DNA of 64,000 bases from Hericium rajendrae (GCA_033439255.1 CM065878.1:1922001-1986000), one strand, 5' to 3'; positions 44,358 to 57,200 are shown, numbered from the stretch's first letter. Notes: generated by a model from the sequence alone, not told the origin. Program-made: numbers and translations.

Positions 44358-45952
44358 CTATACCCAACGAACGATGTCTCTCGGACTTCCAAGCCAATGC
44401 GGCTTCAAAGCGCTGGGCAAATCCAGTCCAACCACATTCCCATCCTTGAATTGGACACCGTTTTCCAGAAGAGCGACAATCAGCCTTGGCACGGCCACGG
44501 CCGTCCCGTTCAAAGAGTGAACAAAAGGCAGACTGCCGTGATGCGACTCGGAGGTAGGTTCTGCTGAGGACGGAGGCGTAGGCCGATAACGGATATGGAG
44601 TCGGCGGGCTTGATAGTCTGTGCAATTAGACGTAGATGAGATTTCTCCCCAGCTCCCACGGCCGGCATCCACGCTTCGATATCGAACTTGCGGTATGCGC
44701 TGGCACCGAGTTCTTCTGTTGGCATATCGAGGACGCTGTTGGAGCAAAAATAAATATCATGAAATAGCTTGCCATACGAGAAAATAATCTACCGGAAAGG
44801 GAAACCCAATCCTTCAAATATTTTGATCTGCAGTTTTTCATACCCTCCATCAACTCTTCACTTTGACCGGGCTCGCAGACAGCGAACAGCTCCAGTTTGG
44901 TGAACTGGTGCACACGGTACAGGCCACGGGTATCGGCACCTCGAGCACCAGCTTCCGCACGGAACGCTCGACCAAGCCCGACGACCTTCGAGGGCAGCGA
45001 CTGAGCCGGAATGATTTTGTTTGCGAACAAGCCTGCGAGTGGAATCTCCGCAGTCCCCGTGAGGACCAGTTCTGGCTGCGAGCCGCCGGTGCCAGCGATA
45101 TGATACATCTGGGCGACGGGAGGATCGGCTTGGTCGCGGGCTGGAAACCACATCTTGTGGCGATGTCGGAGCGGATGACGTCGGGTGTTGTGATCGGGGT
45201 GAAACCATGACTGATGGCGATGGAAAGTGCGTAGTTGACAAGAGCCATCTCAAGGAGAGCAGCTTCGTTGCGCAGGTAGTACCAGGATGATCCCGTCACG
45301 AGTGCGCCGGCTTCGAGGTCGATCAAATCAAGGGCACGGCCGACCGATACGTGGTCTCTTTCGGGAGATGATGGTAAAGGTGGTGGGCCGTGGGTAGACA
45401 GCGTCACCGCTTGAGACTCGGCGCCAATGGGCGCAGATGGATGTGTATCATTGGGGACGGCGAGAGCGAGGTATAAAGTCGGTCTTCGACTTCAGCTAGC
45501 TTCTTTTCTAAGTCCAGGACTGCTATCTTTAATGACTTAGCCTCCTGTAGCGCAATTTTCTTTGCGTCGGGATCTCGGGCACTTTGACGGATACGGTCAC
45601 CGACGAGGGACTGGGTGTGTCTTCGTGCAATGAGATCGTTGAGCAAAGTCTTTCTATCTGCATAGAGGTGCTCGACATGCTGTAACGACTCCAGAGGAAG
45701 TTGAACTCTCCGGTTGAAAGCATTGTGGGACTTGTGGATGACATTCTCTACAATGTCCCGGAGGTCGAGCCGAGGCCGGGGAAGGGTAGACGGTGCATCT
45801 GGTTTGGAGGAGTATCTTCTAATGCTGCGACCTTGAGAGAGATTATAAGCACTACGATTCAAACACTGAGTCCAACACGCACCACTCTGGCGAGAAGCTT
45901 GGATCAACGGCCGAACTGATGACTTGGAAAGGCGGAGACAGGAAGTGGCCAT
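44358..45952 (-). CDS. Mitochondrial seryl-tRNA synthetase, four apparent frameshifts
   Basis: Class II aminoacyl-tRNA synthetase charging mitochondrial tRNA-Ser. Two exons (44793-45952, 44358-44735; 57-nt intron). The first 40 residues are basic/hydroxylated, as in a mitochondrial presequence ([16 protein letters not shown]). Tail: [14 protein letters not shown] and the coiled-coil arm. Class II motifs: [15 protein letters not shown] region, [19 protein letters not shown] (motif 1), [20 protein letters not shown] and [20 protein letters not shown] (motif 2), and [18 protein letters not shown] (motif 3). Breaks lie near 45466 (ACCTCGC), 45150 (CAGCCCGCGAC), 44838 (five-A run) and 44660 (ATGCCGGCCG); four restored bases give 513 aa. 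Start Met chosen at MATSCLRL. Shares a 44-bp promoter with RFC4. Confidence 0.88.
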
Positions 45953-45996
45953 GACAAGACGCGTCCGGTCACGTCCAGTCACACAACGCGTCTTTC
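45953..45996. promoter_or_regulatory. 44-bp bidirectional start region, SerRS and RFC4
   Basis: Only 44 bp separate the two divergent start codons. It is GC-rich, with CGTCCGGTCACGTCCAGTCAC (direct near-repeat CGTCC-GTCAC). Core promoter and both leaders must overlap the opposing genes, or the transcripts overlap. Confidence 0.6.
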
Positions 45997-47444
45997 ATGG
46001 CATCTGCATCGGCGAAGGGCAAGACGCCAGCGAATGGGACAGATATTCCCTACGAACTACCATGGTGAGTGCCATTTTTATCCGGAATGAACCTCAGAAA
46101 CGAGTTACGATAGGGTGGAGAAGTACCGACCAACTGTGTTGGACGACGTGGTCGGCAACATTGACACGATTGAGCGACTCAAGGTCATAGCAAGAGATGG
46201 CAATGTCCCTCATCTTATTATCTCGGTTTGTGATTATCCTGGTGTATTCGATGATCATGGACTCAGATTCCTTTCAGGGAATGCCAGGTATTGGTAAAAC
46301 GACCAGTATACACTGTTTGGCACATCAGTTGCTCGGCGACGCGTATAAGGAGGGGGTTATGGAGTTGAATGCTTCAGACGAGAGGTGTGTAACTCAAGAA
46401 GTCCATACTCTTGAGACAATGTTAAATTTCCACACTTGCAGAGGCATTGATGTCGTTCGTAATAAAATCAAGTCATTTGCGCAAAAGAAAGTCACTTGCC
46501 ACCAGGGAGACACAAGATTGTGATTCTGGATGAAGCTGACAGGTATGTGGCTGATCTTTTGTACTCTAAATCTCTGCTCACAACATAAAAGCATGACTCC
46601 TGGTGCCCAGCAAGCCCTCCGTCGAACCATGGAAATATTCTCCAACACCACGCGGTTCTGTCTGGCATGTAATATGTCGAGCAAAATAATCGAGCCTATA
46701 CAGAGTCGATGCGCCATTCTCCGATACGCCAAGCTGAAAGATGTCGAAATTCTCAAGCGCTTGAAGGAGATATGCGATGAGGAGAAAGTCAGTGTTTCCG
46801 TGGTGTCATTATCTTCTGCTGCTGATTGAAGCCATTTAAGGTCGAGTATAACGATGATGGCTTGTCTGCACTCATATTCACATCGGAGGGTGACATGCGT
46901 CAAGCCATCAACAACTTGCAATCAACGTGGTCCGGTTTCGGATTCGTCTCCAGCGAGAATGTCTTCAAAGTATGCGACCAGCCGCACCCCATCATCGTCC
47001 AAACAATTATTCGAGCGTGCTCCAAGGGCGATATTGAGCTTGCTATGGATAAGCTTAATGAACTTTGGGATCAAGGATATAGCGCCGTGGATATTATCGT
47101 GACCATCTTCCGGGTCGTGAAGACATTCGATGAGTGCGTGGAATTTGGCTCCTCGTGCATGGAAGCTTGCTCATAATGTGAACAGACTGCCGGAGTACCA
47201 GAAGCTGGAATATATCAAGGCATGTCCTTGTCTCGGGCGGATCATCTGTTTGTGCTAATCGCATTTATCAAATGTAGGAGATCGGATTCACGCATATGAG
47301 AATTCTTGAAGGTGTGGGCACGCTCATTCAGCTTGGTGGGCTTATGGCGCGCCTATGTAAAATGGTAATTATATCGTTATCCACTGCACCGCCTATCGAT
47401 TGACAAATTTCCAGAACATGAAGCCAGAGCAGTTCAAGATATAG
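45997..47444 (+). CDS. RFC4: Replication factor C small subunit, RFC4 (human RFC2 type), one frameshift
   Basis: AAA+ subunit of the PCNA clamp loader. Nine exons (45997-46064, 46114-46225, 46278-46384, 46442-46542, 46592-46787, 46841-47133, 47186-47219, 47278-47364, 47415-47444) total 1028 nt; one added base gives 342 aa. Motifs: [15 protein letters not shown], Walker [29 protein letters not shown], Walker [21 protein letters not shown], sensor [33 protein letters not shown] and [19 protein letters not shown]. The break is near 46496: KKVT must lead to LPPGRHK, but ACTTGCC lacks one T. Intron 7 (47220-47277) begins GCATGT, a GC-AG intron. Tail [11 protein letters not shown] is the RFC2-type ending, distinguishing it from other small subunits. 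Confidence 0.93.
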
Positions 47445-47703
47445 ATGGTTATCGGTTTCTTTTTTCCTATACTGTATCCTTAGTCCATGTCGAATGCATT
47501 TCTTGCATTTCCCTGCGGTTGACTTGCGGTCCAGTCGAACCGGCAAAGGACTGTTCGAACTGGAGAATCGATCGTATCCGAAAGTGTGGTTATGACTAAT
47601 CACGTTTCTCTCAGCGCTAATTGACAAGCGCTTCGTCGTCGAATCCTCCCTCCACGATGCTTTTTGAGATCTACGCGACTTTTGACTCTAAGGATCTTCA
47701 GCC

Positions 47704-48663
47704 ATGACGGCCCCTACTCAAGAAACACCCGTTGCTAGGCGACTCAAGCACATCAAGCACATCATCATCGTCTGCTCTGGCAAAGGCGGCGTTGGCAAAT
47801 CCTCTGTCTCGGCGCAACTCGCACTTTCTCTCACGCGTCTTCTCCGGATGCGCGCGTCGGGATCTTGATGTCGATCTCACAGGGCCATCGATTCCGCGGA
47901 TGCTGGGCATGGACGGTCATGGGGTGCACCAGAGCAGCGATGGGTGGGTGCCCGTGTACGCCGATGGCGCGGAAGCGCGGCTCGCGTGCATGAGCGTCGG
48001 TTTCCTGCTGAAGAAGAAGGACGACTCGGTCGTATGGCGGGGTCCGAAGAAGAACGCGATGATCAGGCAGTTTCTGGGCGATGTGCGATGGGGCGAGCTT
48101 GATTATCTGGTCATCGACACGCCCCCAGGTAAATCAGCGCGCTGCTTTCTAATCTGTGCATCGTGGATTCACGCTTGACAGGGACGTCCGACGAGCATTT
48201 GTCGTTGCTTGAACACATGGCGCCGGTCCATGATCGTCTCTCCGCGGTCATTGTCACGACTCCACAAGCGGTCGCGCTCATGGACGCCATGAAGTGCCTT
48301 TCATTTACCCGGGCCGTGAACCTCCCTGTCCTCGGCATTATCGAGAACATGAGTGGATACGTCTGCCCGTGTTGTGGAGAAATCAGCAATGTGTTTTCGA
48401 CGGGTGGTGGCCAGGAGATGGCGCGACGGGAAGACGTTACATTCCTCGGGAGCATGCCTGTCGATACAGAGCTGGTCACATTGCTCGACGCCGCGGAGGC
48501 CCAGGAAGAGGAGAGCTCTCAAGATGAAGCGGCCCACGCCGGCACAAGATCCTTCGATCTTCTCCGCCGGTATCAGAAGACGTCGTCTGCGGATCTCATG
48601 AAGCCTATCGTTGATGTAATTTTACGGACGCTGCCTCTTGTCGAAGGAGGATCTTCGCATTAG
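47704..48663 (+). CDS. CFD1: Cytosolic Fe-S scaffold CFD1 (NUBP2-like), two apparent frameshifts
   Basis: P-loop NTPase that with Nbp35 assembles Fe-S clusters for cytosolic and nuclear proteins. Exons 47704-48128 and 48182-48663 total 907 nt; two added bases give 302 aa. N-terminus [20 protein letters not shown] carries the deviant Walker A of the Mrp/Nbp35 family. Near 47850-47870 the frame changes twice (around [23 protein letters not shown]). Then [39 protein letters not shown] and [22 protein letters not shown], with the CPCC cluster ligands. The absence of an N-terminal four-cysteine extension separates CFD1 from NBP35. Tail [17 protein letters not shown] is ordinary. Confidence 0.9.
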
Positions 48664-49594
48664 TGAAGCGATGTCGTCACATTACGGGTGTTTGGGTTGG
48701 TCCGATCTCATTACTATCCTTTGAATAGTCTATAATGATCGTTGAGCGCAGGCCGCGATCGTGCCATGCACGATTAGCCAGGCGTCTGTTGGGCTTTACG
48801 CCCTGGTTGCATGTTCACAGGGAACCCGCCCGAAATACATGGGCATGGATTACACGTTGTATTGCCGCTGTCGCGTGCGATTTCTCGAGGAACTATCCAG
48901 CCGAAGCAGGAAATGCGCAGGAGCTGTTAGGCATGCCATTGTTACCGCCGGCACGTTCGAAGTAGCAGCTTGATCGGCGAAAAGTTCTCGCTATTTCAGA
49001 AACCATCTTGGACATACTACGGACAAGATTGAGAGACCACCGCGAACCTGAGATGCGCATAGTCGGCCATCGGAACGACGGCTTCCACGTGCCGAAGCAT
49101 GTGGACAGGTGATGTGTCTGACGGTCTTCCCTACCATGCAGCATGGTTGAAAATCGACATTCATGCCATGTCTGACATGTAATATCGCAGAGAGGCCGTC
49201 CGGCATGGCTTCATTTTCAGAAAGTTAATTCATACGGGATAGATAACAGATACTTCTGGGGAAACGTGTTGTGTCATGCAGGGGATGAGGCGGGGGTAAC
49301 GGGGAAGAAGGAACCGGGATGAGGGAGATTGATCCGAGATGTATTGATATGATGAATAGATCGCCTCGTTGCATCGCCTGCGGCTAGCCGGAAAAGACAA
49401 ATTGACTTGCCGTCCGCTTTTCAACCCGGTTGCTTTTACCATCCTTCTCTTCCTCCCCGCCAGCGCGCCACACCGACCATCCTCCCCATGGCCCCGCTCT
49501 TCTAATCCACCGCTCTCCCAATCCAGATACGCCCCATTGCATCCACATCAATTTTCTGTATTCATATTCTTCCGACACTTCACGGCACCTCACG
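48664..49594. other. Intergenic, CFD1 to RRM-like protein
   Basis: 931 bp. The right 170 bp are pyrimidine-rich (CTTCTCTTCCTCCCCGCC), as in a leader. The left part has short open frames without family likeness. No RNA gene recognised. Confidence 0.4.
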
Positions 49595-51274
49595 ATGAGC
49601 AACGACGCCCTTCACGAACGTTTATACCGGGACACCCCGCGACCGACCCAGCCATCTGTATCCGTTCAAGACAATATTCAAGATTCCAACCTGTTATATC
49701 CGAAGGTACGTGTTGCACTAGTCCATTGCACATTCTCGTCATGTTGAATCAACTATTCTTGCAGAATACACTCTTGATTCCCCAACTGCGTCATGCAACA
49801 CCGTCATGACCGCGTTGCAGATACCCTCCACCATGATTGACATCCTTCCCGATACCTCCGCACCTCTCACCATCCGCCGCCGCTCTAGTCGTGTCCACCA
49901 ATGGATAGAGGAGCAGCAGTCTCGCCCGGGTTCGATTTCGCCTGAAGATAGTGCCGCGGTTGAACTGGCTGCAGGGCTGTCTCGTCTCCGCTTCCCGGGC
50001 AAAGCATGACCCGTTTCTCAGAGTCCGACACAGGCGACGCGCGCACACTTTCTAGCTACGTGCTCGTGGAAGAGGAGGATGAAGTCCACAGCCCAACCAC
50101 TCCACGGGGGCAGTGGGACGAGGAGGCGGAGGACGTCTTCCTGGTGAGTTGCAACACGTGATCGTTCTTCCGTGTTTTGACGCCCATGTATTCAGTCCCC
50201 ACCCATCGCGTCCTCGTCCCATCGCTCTTCTCCCGCGTTGAATACGTCTGCCAATCAGCGTCCTTATTCAGGTCTCTTCCATGCACCGTCCTCCCTGCGT
50301 AACTTCCATCTTTCGCTTTCTCCTGGTCGCCGTCTGTCTGGCACTTCAAATTCGCGCAATCCACCATCGTCGCCGAGCGCGCGGCATTCTATCTTCCAGC
50401 GTCCTCATACAAGCACTGGTCATACACGTGTTCCTAGTGTGGGTTCAATGCTTCGGCGACTGGGAGCGCGCAAGATGGTCCTTCCACCCCCGCTCATCGC
50501 GTTCATACAGCAATTGGAAGCTCAAGCGTCCCAGTGTCTTGAGCGCTTTCGGTGCTACCTCATCTACTACTGCTACCCATCCAGATGATTCTCCAGACGA
50601 CGCCACCACGTCTCGCCCTAGTTTCTCGTCTACGCGTACCTATTCATCTGGTACCACCGGCACTTCCGCAGATCTTGCGACTCCGCAGAAGGTATCTCCA
50701 GCTTCCGTCCGTCCACCGTCGATGTCCCGCCACAAGGCCTCTTCGCCGTCGTTATGGTCGCTGCCCAGTGACGCGTCTCACATGCGCGACCCCCCTGGTT
50801 CTGAATCTGTACTTTCGCTGAGACCTAATACCGTCCGTGCGCCATTTGCCCTGAAGACACCTAGCGCGAATTTGCCACACTTGCGACACGTGCCTAGTGT
50901 CCTTGCACCTGGGGGAAAGCGGAAGAGAAAGCTCGTCATAAGTGGCATCTCCATGCATGACCAACGGCGGTCCGAGAACGCGAAGAGATGGTGCGAGGTA
51001 TGACGGCACCATCTCACTATGTCAACCATGTCTTGATGGTTTCTATCCAGTCTTTCGGGGAAGTCAATCAAATTACCCGAATGCCCAATGGCGATCTGCA
51101 CGTCGACTTCCGTAGGTCAGAAGTTGCCGATACGGTGAGCTTTGTCTTTCCACTCCTTGTCTGCTTGATGCTGAACATCACGGACGTGACTAGGTGTGTC
51201 GCGTCAACGCTCAAGTTCAAATAGCTGGCGTAGGAAGTGTATCTTTATCCTGGTACACAGGTAAGAGACCGTGA
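49595..51274 (+). CDS. Conserved fungal protein with RRM-like C-terminus, frameshifted
   Basis: Function unknown. Starts MSNDALHERLYRDTPRP; first exon 49595-49705. Next blocks: MIDILPDTSAPLTIRRRSSR, VHQWIEEQQSRPGSISPED, then SYVLVEEEDEVHSPTTPRG, a long Ser/Pro-rich region (RNFHLSLSPGRRLSGTS, SIFQRPHTSTGHTRVPS) and a folded C-terminus KLVISGISMHDQRRSENAKR, WCESFGEVNQITRMPNGDLH, VDFRRSEVADTVCRVNAQVQ, IAGVGSVSLSWYTGKRP. That last part has the beta-alpha-beta rhythm of an RRM. Frame changes are needed near 49775, 50002 (TTCCCGGGCAAAG, one C short of FPGQSMTRFS) and 50490 (CCACCCCCGCTC). Introns in the 3' half are GT-AG (50999-51047 and 51135-51194 approximately). Boundaries in the middle are approximate. 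Confidence 0.6.
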
Positions 51275-52087
51275 TATGTCATGTAGCTCTGTGAGTCGTG
51301 CCTCTCCGTATGCCTTTCGTCTCGTTTGACATCGTGATAGTATGTATACTTTCCATCCGCTATACCCCGATATCCTGTGTATATTGTAGTCGACCTTATG
51401 ACCGCAGAACGATCTTTATGCATCACGACGCGATGATTCTATGTGCCATACCCGTAAGCAGTCTTGCACACTCACTCTTTCCCCCGAATCTGACCATTTG
51501 TCCACCAGCATCCCCATATGCCCACCCTCCTCTGCTGATATCCCCCTCCTGATTCCGCGCTTTGGCGAGTCGCTAATAATTTCCTGCATCATATCATCCG
51601 CGTTCCCTATTTGTCGCCTAGTACATTTTTTGGATCCCATCATTTGATACCCTATCCGCATTTTTGTCACGACCTGCATCGTTTGCTTTCTTTGTAGAAT
51701 TTGTTTTGATGACTCAAGCTTTCTCATGTAGGTTGAACGTCCGAACAGGACCATAATACAATATACATATGCACCCCAATCAGCAATGTCATTGGATGAC
51801 AGTGATGTCAATGAGCCCCTTCGCTTTCGGAGTGATCTTTGGACGACAGTGACCTGATCTGTAGTCTAGAGAGCCCGCGCATTTGGCTGCGCCATTTGCT
51901 TCCGCTCCCAACTGCTACACCTGCCTTATTGGAACCATTCGAAGATCTGATCCTCGATGATGGCTGTCCTGATGGGCTCTATCGCAACCACTATGAGACC
52001 GGCCTTATGAATCATGAACAACATAGCTATCGCTCTCACACTTACAGCCTCACGAACCCTCGTTCCCGAGCCTCTTAGCACACTGAC
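51275..52087. other. Intergenic, RRM-like protein to lipase
   Basis: 813 bp. An 80-codon open frame (51839-52078) ends just before the lipase start but has no family likeness. AT-richer than the flanking genes. No other structure seen. Confidence 0.4.
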
Positions 52088-53828
52088 ATGCCCAGCGCCG
52101 GCGCGGGCGAGGACGCGACGTTCATAGAACACAAAGATCCAAATGACCAACTCACCTCATCCTCCGAGCCTCCCGCGTTGATAATCGTAGAAGGCTTTCT
52201 AGGCGGACTCGGTGGTGAGATGGTATGGGGCGACTTCAGAACCTATATCAACGGGGAGACGTCACTATCGACCGACGTTCTGGAATATGAAACTAGGAAG
52301 ATCATGTTCGCCAAGTACGTTCTAACTGTGCTTCGGCGGCTATTCTAAGTTCCATTCAACAGAGATACCACAGCGTCGGCCCAGTGAGCTCGCTCCATGA
52401 CCGGGCCTGCGAGCTTTTTATACCATCATGGGAGGAACAGGTACGCTCGCTGATCGTTTCATGTATCCACCGTACTGACACGCGACCGCAGTCGATTACG
52501 GCGAAATTCATTCGTCAAAGCATGGACATGCGCGTTATGGACGCTACCATTCGGAGGTTTATACCCAGATTGGTCAGTGAAGCGTCGATTGCATTTCCTG
52601 GGGCATTCGATTGTGCGTTTGTCTGTTCATATGTCCACCACACCGATCTCATGACCGCATTAGGGCGGAATGACGATCGTGACTCTACAGCGATTGCTGA
52701 AAGACCGATTTTTCGGCGATAAGTTTCATCCCGACATGATGAAATCTGTGTCCACAGGTACTGGTTTCTTCGATGGATGTTCATGGCACCTGGCTGGACT
52801 AACGGAATTCATCCAGTTTGTTCCCCCTTCCGTGGCACACAAGCCGTATACGCTCTCGGCGAGCGTACAAACGCCGCCCCCGCAGTCCGTTCGATATCCA
52901 TTGGCTCCGTTCTATCGAAAACCGTCCACCTACTGAGCTATCTCGCGCCCGTGGTGTCCCCATTGATAGACCTTCACGCTGACTCCCGCCGTCTCTCGTT
53001 CCTGGAGACAAGTTTTCCCCGCCTTCCTCCTCCAGCTGTGGAAGAGCGACTGGGCGGAGAGCAAAGACGCGATGCCCTACGAAGTCACATTCGCAGCCGC
53101 CGACGAGCGGGAGAGCGTCGGAGAGGGCATCGTGAACAGCCGCACGTTCTACCGGAGCTACGTCGCACGCATGGTACGTCGTATCACATTTTCACTGCGC
53201 CGGATTCAAATAGAATCATATCAACAGACAAAGCCGGAGCTCAGCAGGAACCCGCACGTCGAAGTGCCCACAGCCGATCATCTTCCCGCTGTGCCGCTGT
53301 ACGCTCTCGCGCACAGCATCGGGTCGTTCGATTTCTCCGTCCTCGATCCGAGTCCGTCGTTCCTCTCCAATGCGCTTTCACCAAAGCAGATGATCGGCGA
53401 TAACATCGAAATTGTCGCATCGGTTTCTCTGTCTGACCTCGGTGAAGAATACTGGGCGAACGATGGGGTCGTCCCCATCTTTTCGCAATGGCACCCCTTC
53501 GACTGCAGGTACGCATCATATACACAATTGTCTGATCTTCCCATCTCATCTCATCCATTGCATCATCAGCCGCACTCGCTGCCGACATTATACCCGTGAT
53601 CCGTTAGGCACACAGCGCAAGAACGGACCGAGGGAGAAAGACTCTCCTCGAGAGTTGATCGAGCCGGGCATGTGGCACGTCCATCGACTCGATCAAGCGC
53701 ATCACGTCTCCATCATGCCGGTCTGGTTGGGCAGCCAGCGACAGAAACATTTCTGGGTTGATTTTGGAAATTGGTTGCGCGAGGTGGACGCTCACGAAGA
53801 GCGAAGCTGCGAAACAAAATTAGAATAA
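52088..53828 (+). CDS. Lipase of bacterial (staphylococcal) type, frameshifted
   Basis: Alpha/beta hydrolase related to bacterial family I.5/I.6 lipases and fungal homologues. Seven exons: 52088-52314, 52365-52440, 52492-52612, 52664-52757, 52817-53173, 53228-53508, 53570-53828. Motifs: LIIVEGFLGGLGGEMVWGDF, VGPVSSLHDRACELF, GGTVDYGEIHSSKHGHARYGR, the nucleophile elbow HFLGHSIGG, FRGTQAVYALGE, and a C-terminal PGMWHVHRLDQAHHVSIMPV holding the likely catalytic His. The zinc-site-like KHGHARYGR matches staphylococcal lipases. No signal peptide, so intracellular. Breaks: 52428 (five-T run before ATACC), about 52580 (CAGTGAAG) and about 53027 (CTTCCTCCTCC). About 471 aa after restoration. Intron 1 uses the second AG of ACAGAG. 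Confidence 0.85.
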
Positions 53829-54251
53829 TGATATACCGACCGACATGACTGCATAATATCAGCCTTGAGGACGATATGGACGATACTATGATGGTAATAC
53901 CTAGATTCTACAAATTTGGTGGACAGAAGGAATGTGACGTGTCTAAATCAACAGGACGATAAGCGTCCTGTTGCTGAAACGAACGAAGCGCAAGTCGAAC
54001 ACGGCCGAATGCAAGGAAGAAAAAGAAAGGAGTGAAGTCGAACATCGTGATGCAGATGGGGATAGGTGATGCGAAATATGAATGAGTGATACGAATGGAC
54101 GAATGAAATGGTATCCTGCATGTGATAATAGGATTATTGGTCTAATAGAGATGAAATATTCATAAGAAGAAAGTTGGTGCCGATGAAACAAAAAATAATT
54201 GAGTGTGTTGTTAGCGTAACAGTTCGACATCGGCTACCAGCCCGGAAAACC
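53829..54251. other. Intergenic, lipase to RRM gene (tail to tail)
   Basis: 423 bp between converging stops, AT-rich. No gene seen. Confidence 0.4.
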
Positions 54252-57200
54252 TCACGCGCCCCACTGTACGGCGTGATCGGAAGGGCGCCGAGAACCGACA
54301 TACTCAAACCGAGCAGGCGAAGAGTTGCTGGCTTTCACGGCTGAAGAACTGTGATTCTCAAATCCAGCAATCGCACGACCGGCGATGTTCCCCATCGATA
54401 TCGCTGTACCGGGAAGAGGCTGTCGTATAGAAGGACTTGGCGTGTCGAAGACACTGGTGTTTGGCCCAAAGGGCTGCGAGCGAGATACGCCATGGTAATG
54501 AGGAGAATGAGGTAGCTCCTTGCGATTGTGATTGCGGCGCTTGAAGGAAGGGTTTGCCTCCCCGTGTGGATGATTGTATGGACTTGCTCCTGTACCGAAC
54601 AAGGTGCCCATATTCATCGACAAGGTCGGATTGATGGGCGTCGGGGTGTGGGTCGGTAGCGGCTGCATACTTCGCCCGGTCGGCGTTGCCTGCTGCTGCT
54701 GCTGCTGCTGGGCTGGCATGGGAGGGGTACCGTTGACATGCGCCGAGTGAGGGTACCAATTGACAGGAGGGCTTCTTGACAAGTTCAAGTTTCCTGGTGC
54801 AGGATACGAATGGCCCCGCATCATCATTGGGTGCGGAGCTGGGGCTGCACTGGGTGCATGGTAAAGGGAGTGAAGGAGTACGACGGCCAGGTCCCTGATA
54901 TCGGCGTCGAGGTTGTGCGCTGGGCATCGCCATCTGGCTGAGGACCGGGTTCAGTCGGGGGACTCTGACCAGCATTGTTTGACATGTACTGCTCAAGGGC
55001 GTCTTGTGGGTATCTAGGAACAAGGCCTTGTTCAGTTTGATAGAAGCCCATAGGCAAAAGTGGGGGCTGCTGCTGAGTGTCGCCCGACTGCGGATGCGCT
55101 TGCTTCAAGGGTTCGACAGGGCCGTGGACCGGGGCGCACATCGGATAGGGTTGATATGGGGTAACCTGACGAGAAATTTTGTGAGTCTTCACTCAGGAGG
55201 CGAAGCAAGGATGACGTCTCACTGGGTACACTTGACCTTCCATCCCAGGCTGAGAGCCATTGTGTTGCATACCCGGAACGATGTAGCTAGGACCATATCC
55301 AGACACGAAAGGGACTGTATACGAATACTGAGCAAACCAAGGGCCTGCAGGATAGAACATTGGATACTGCATAGGAGGAGCGGCCATTGCGGGAGCCAGA
55401 GCAGCGGTCAACGGGATAGAAATCTGGGGCCCAGGGGTTGCAATAGCGGACGACTGCGACGAAAGCGTGTGAGCCGCCAAAGACGATTCTGGCGTAGGCG
55501 TCTTCGGGAAACCATATTTATTGGATTCAACATCGCTGTTTGTCGGCGTCGACGTCGTCACTGAATACACAGTCGAAGTAGAATTCTGGTTAGTGTCGAT
55601 CACAAAGCCCAAGTCGGTGCGAATGCCTGGCGGACGAGGCACAAACTGTCTCGCAGGCCGACCACGACTGTTGAATCGCCAAGACCCACGACCAGGCGGA
55701 TTCTTATCGCGTAGCTGAACACGGATGTGACGACCATCGTAGATGTGATTATGCTGGAGAAAAGCGAACGATCAGAATGCGGACAAAAGGAACACATCGC
55801 GCATAATTTTCACCTGCTCAATCACAGCTTTGGAGGCGGAGGTCGCATCGCCATAGCGAACAAAAGCAAAAGCCGACCTTTTGTTAACTAAATATTGGGA
55901 ACGTCAGTGTCATGCCATAAATGAGTGAGAGGATACCCACTGGGTTTGACGACCTTGATGTCTTCAATATGGCCATATCCGCCAAACACGGACTTCACTT
56001 TATCGTCGTTCCAGGCATTGGGACCGTGCATTTCCAGGCCTCCGACGAAGATTGTGGTGGGATCCAGTTCCGCGTTATCGCACGTGGACAGCTCTGAGAC
56101 GCCTTTGTTCACCAGGTCCATGATTTGATCACAGGCGTCCGCATCCGCAGTCCCCACAGTATGCTGGCCCGCGCCGGTATGAATGTGGGGAAATGTGAAG
56201 TCTGTAGCTTCGGGCGTAATTGGCGTCGCTGCTGACTGGGGTGAAGGCAGAACACTACAGTCGAGACCCGGTTCTATTGCTGAGGTGGTAATCGTAGTGC
56301 TTGTCTGACCGGTAGACAAAAGCTCTTTCACTTGAGGCATGATACTCGATGAAATCGCAGGAGCGCTGGGAAACGTGACAGGCAGGGCAGATGTCGTAGT
56401 CATGGAATCCGTGAAAGAGAATCTGCCAGGCCATTAGCGCATGATAACGGCAAGAATAAGAGATATTACTACCTGCGCGTTCTCTCCTCGCTTCCTTTCT
56501 CGCCTGAGCAGTCTGGCTGCTGAGTCGCACTCCCTGCGAGGGCATCATTCCAGCGTCTACCCGATTGCAGACCCAGGGGTGGGAAGTCATTCACATTTGA
56601 ACAACGCTCTGAATCGCCCTTCTTAACCTGGGCGACCTGATGGGTGTCCAAAGAGGGCAGAAGGGATGCATGGGACGTGAGCGGGGTAGCAGGCAGAGTA
56701 GTAGGGGAAATATGGCTAATCGAGTTTGAGTATCGGCGTAAGGAACGATGTCCGATAGTCCGATTGCCTTCTCCTAGGGCACCATCGTCAGGTCCAGCTG
56801 GATATCCTGGCGTCTCTTCTTTGTCGCTGTGTGACGCAGAAAGATGCCTAGAAGATATCGGCGAACCAATGGTACCTGCTGTGGTGTTGACGTCGATGTC
56901 TGAGGATAGCGTCGAATATGTCGCCATCCTCAAATGACTCGATTTGAATGGAATGTTTAACGGCCCTGATCGAGCGTGTCCAAGCCCTTGTGCTGTTTCG
57001 GACGCAGTATTCTGGTGGTCCGGCTGCGATGAACTGAAGGAGTGTGATCTTGAACGAACGTAGTTGCCCTGGGAAGACACTGGCGGGCGTGTCATATGAG
57101 CCCATGTGACAGACAGATGAGGAACGCTACGCAGTGTCTATAAAGATACGTGAATTTGAGAATTAAAAGAAGATAAGATGCAGCGAACTGACCGTCAAGG

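Noticed and set aside
51839-52078. 80-codon open frame before the lipase
   Set aside because: Not in frame with the lipase, no family likeness; the lipase start at 52088 fits better.
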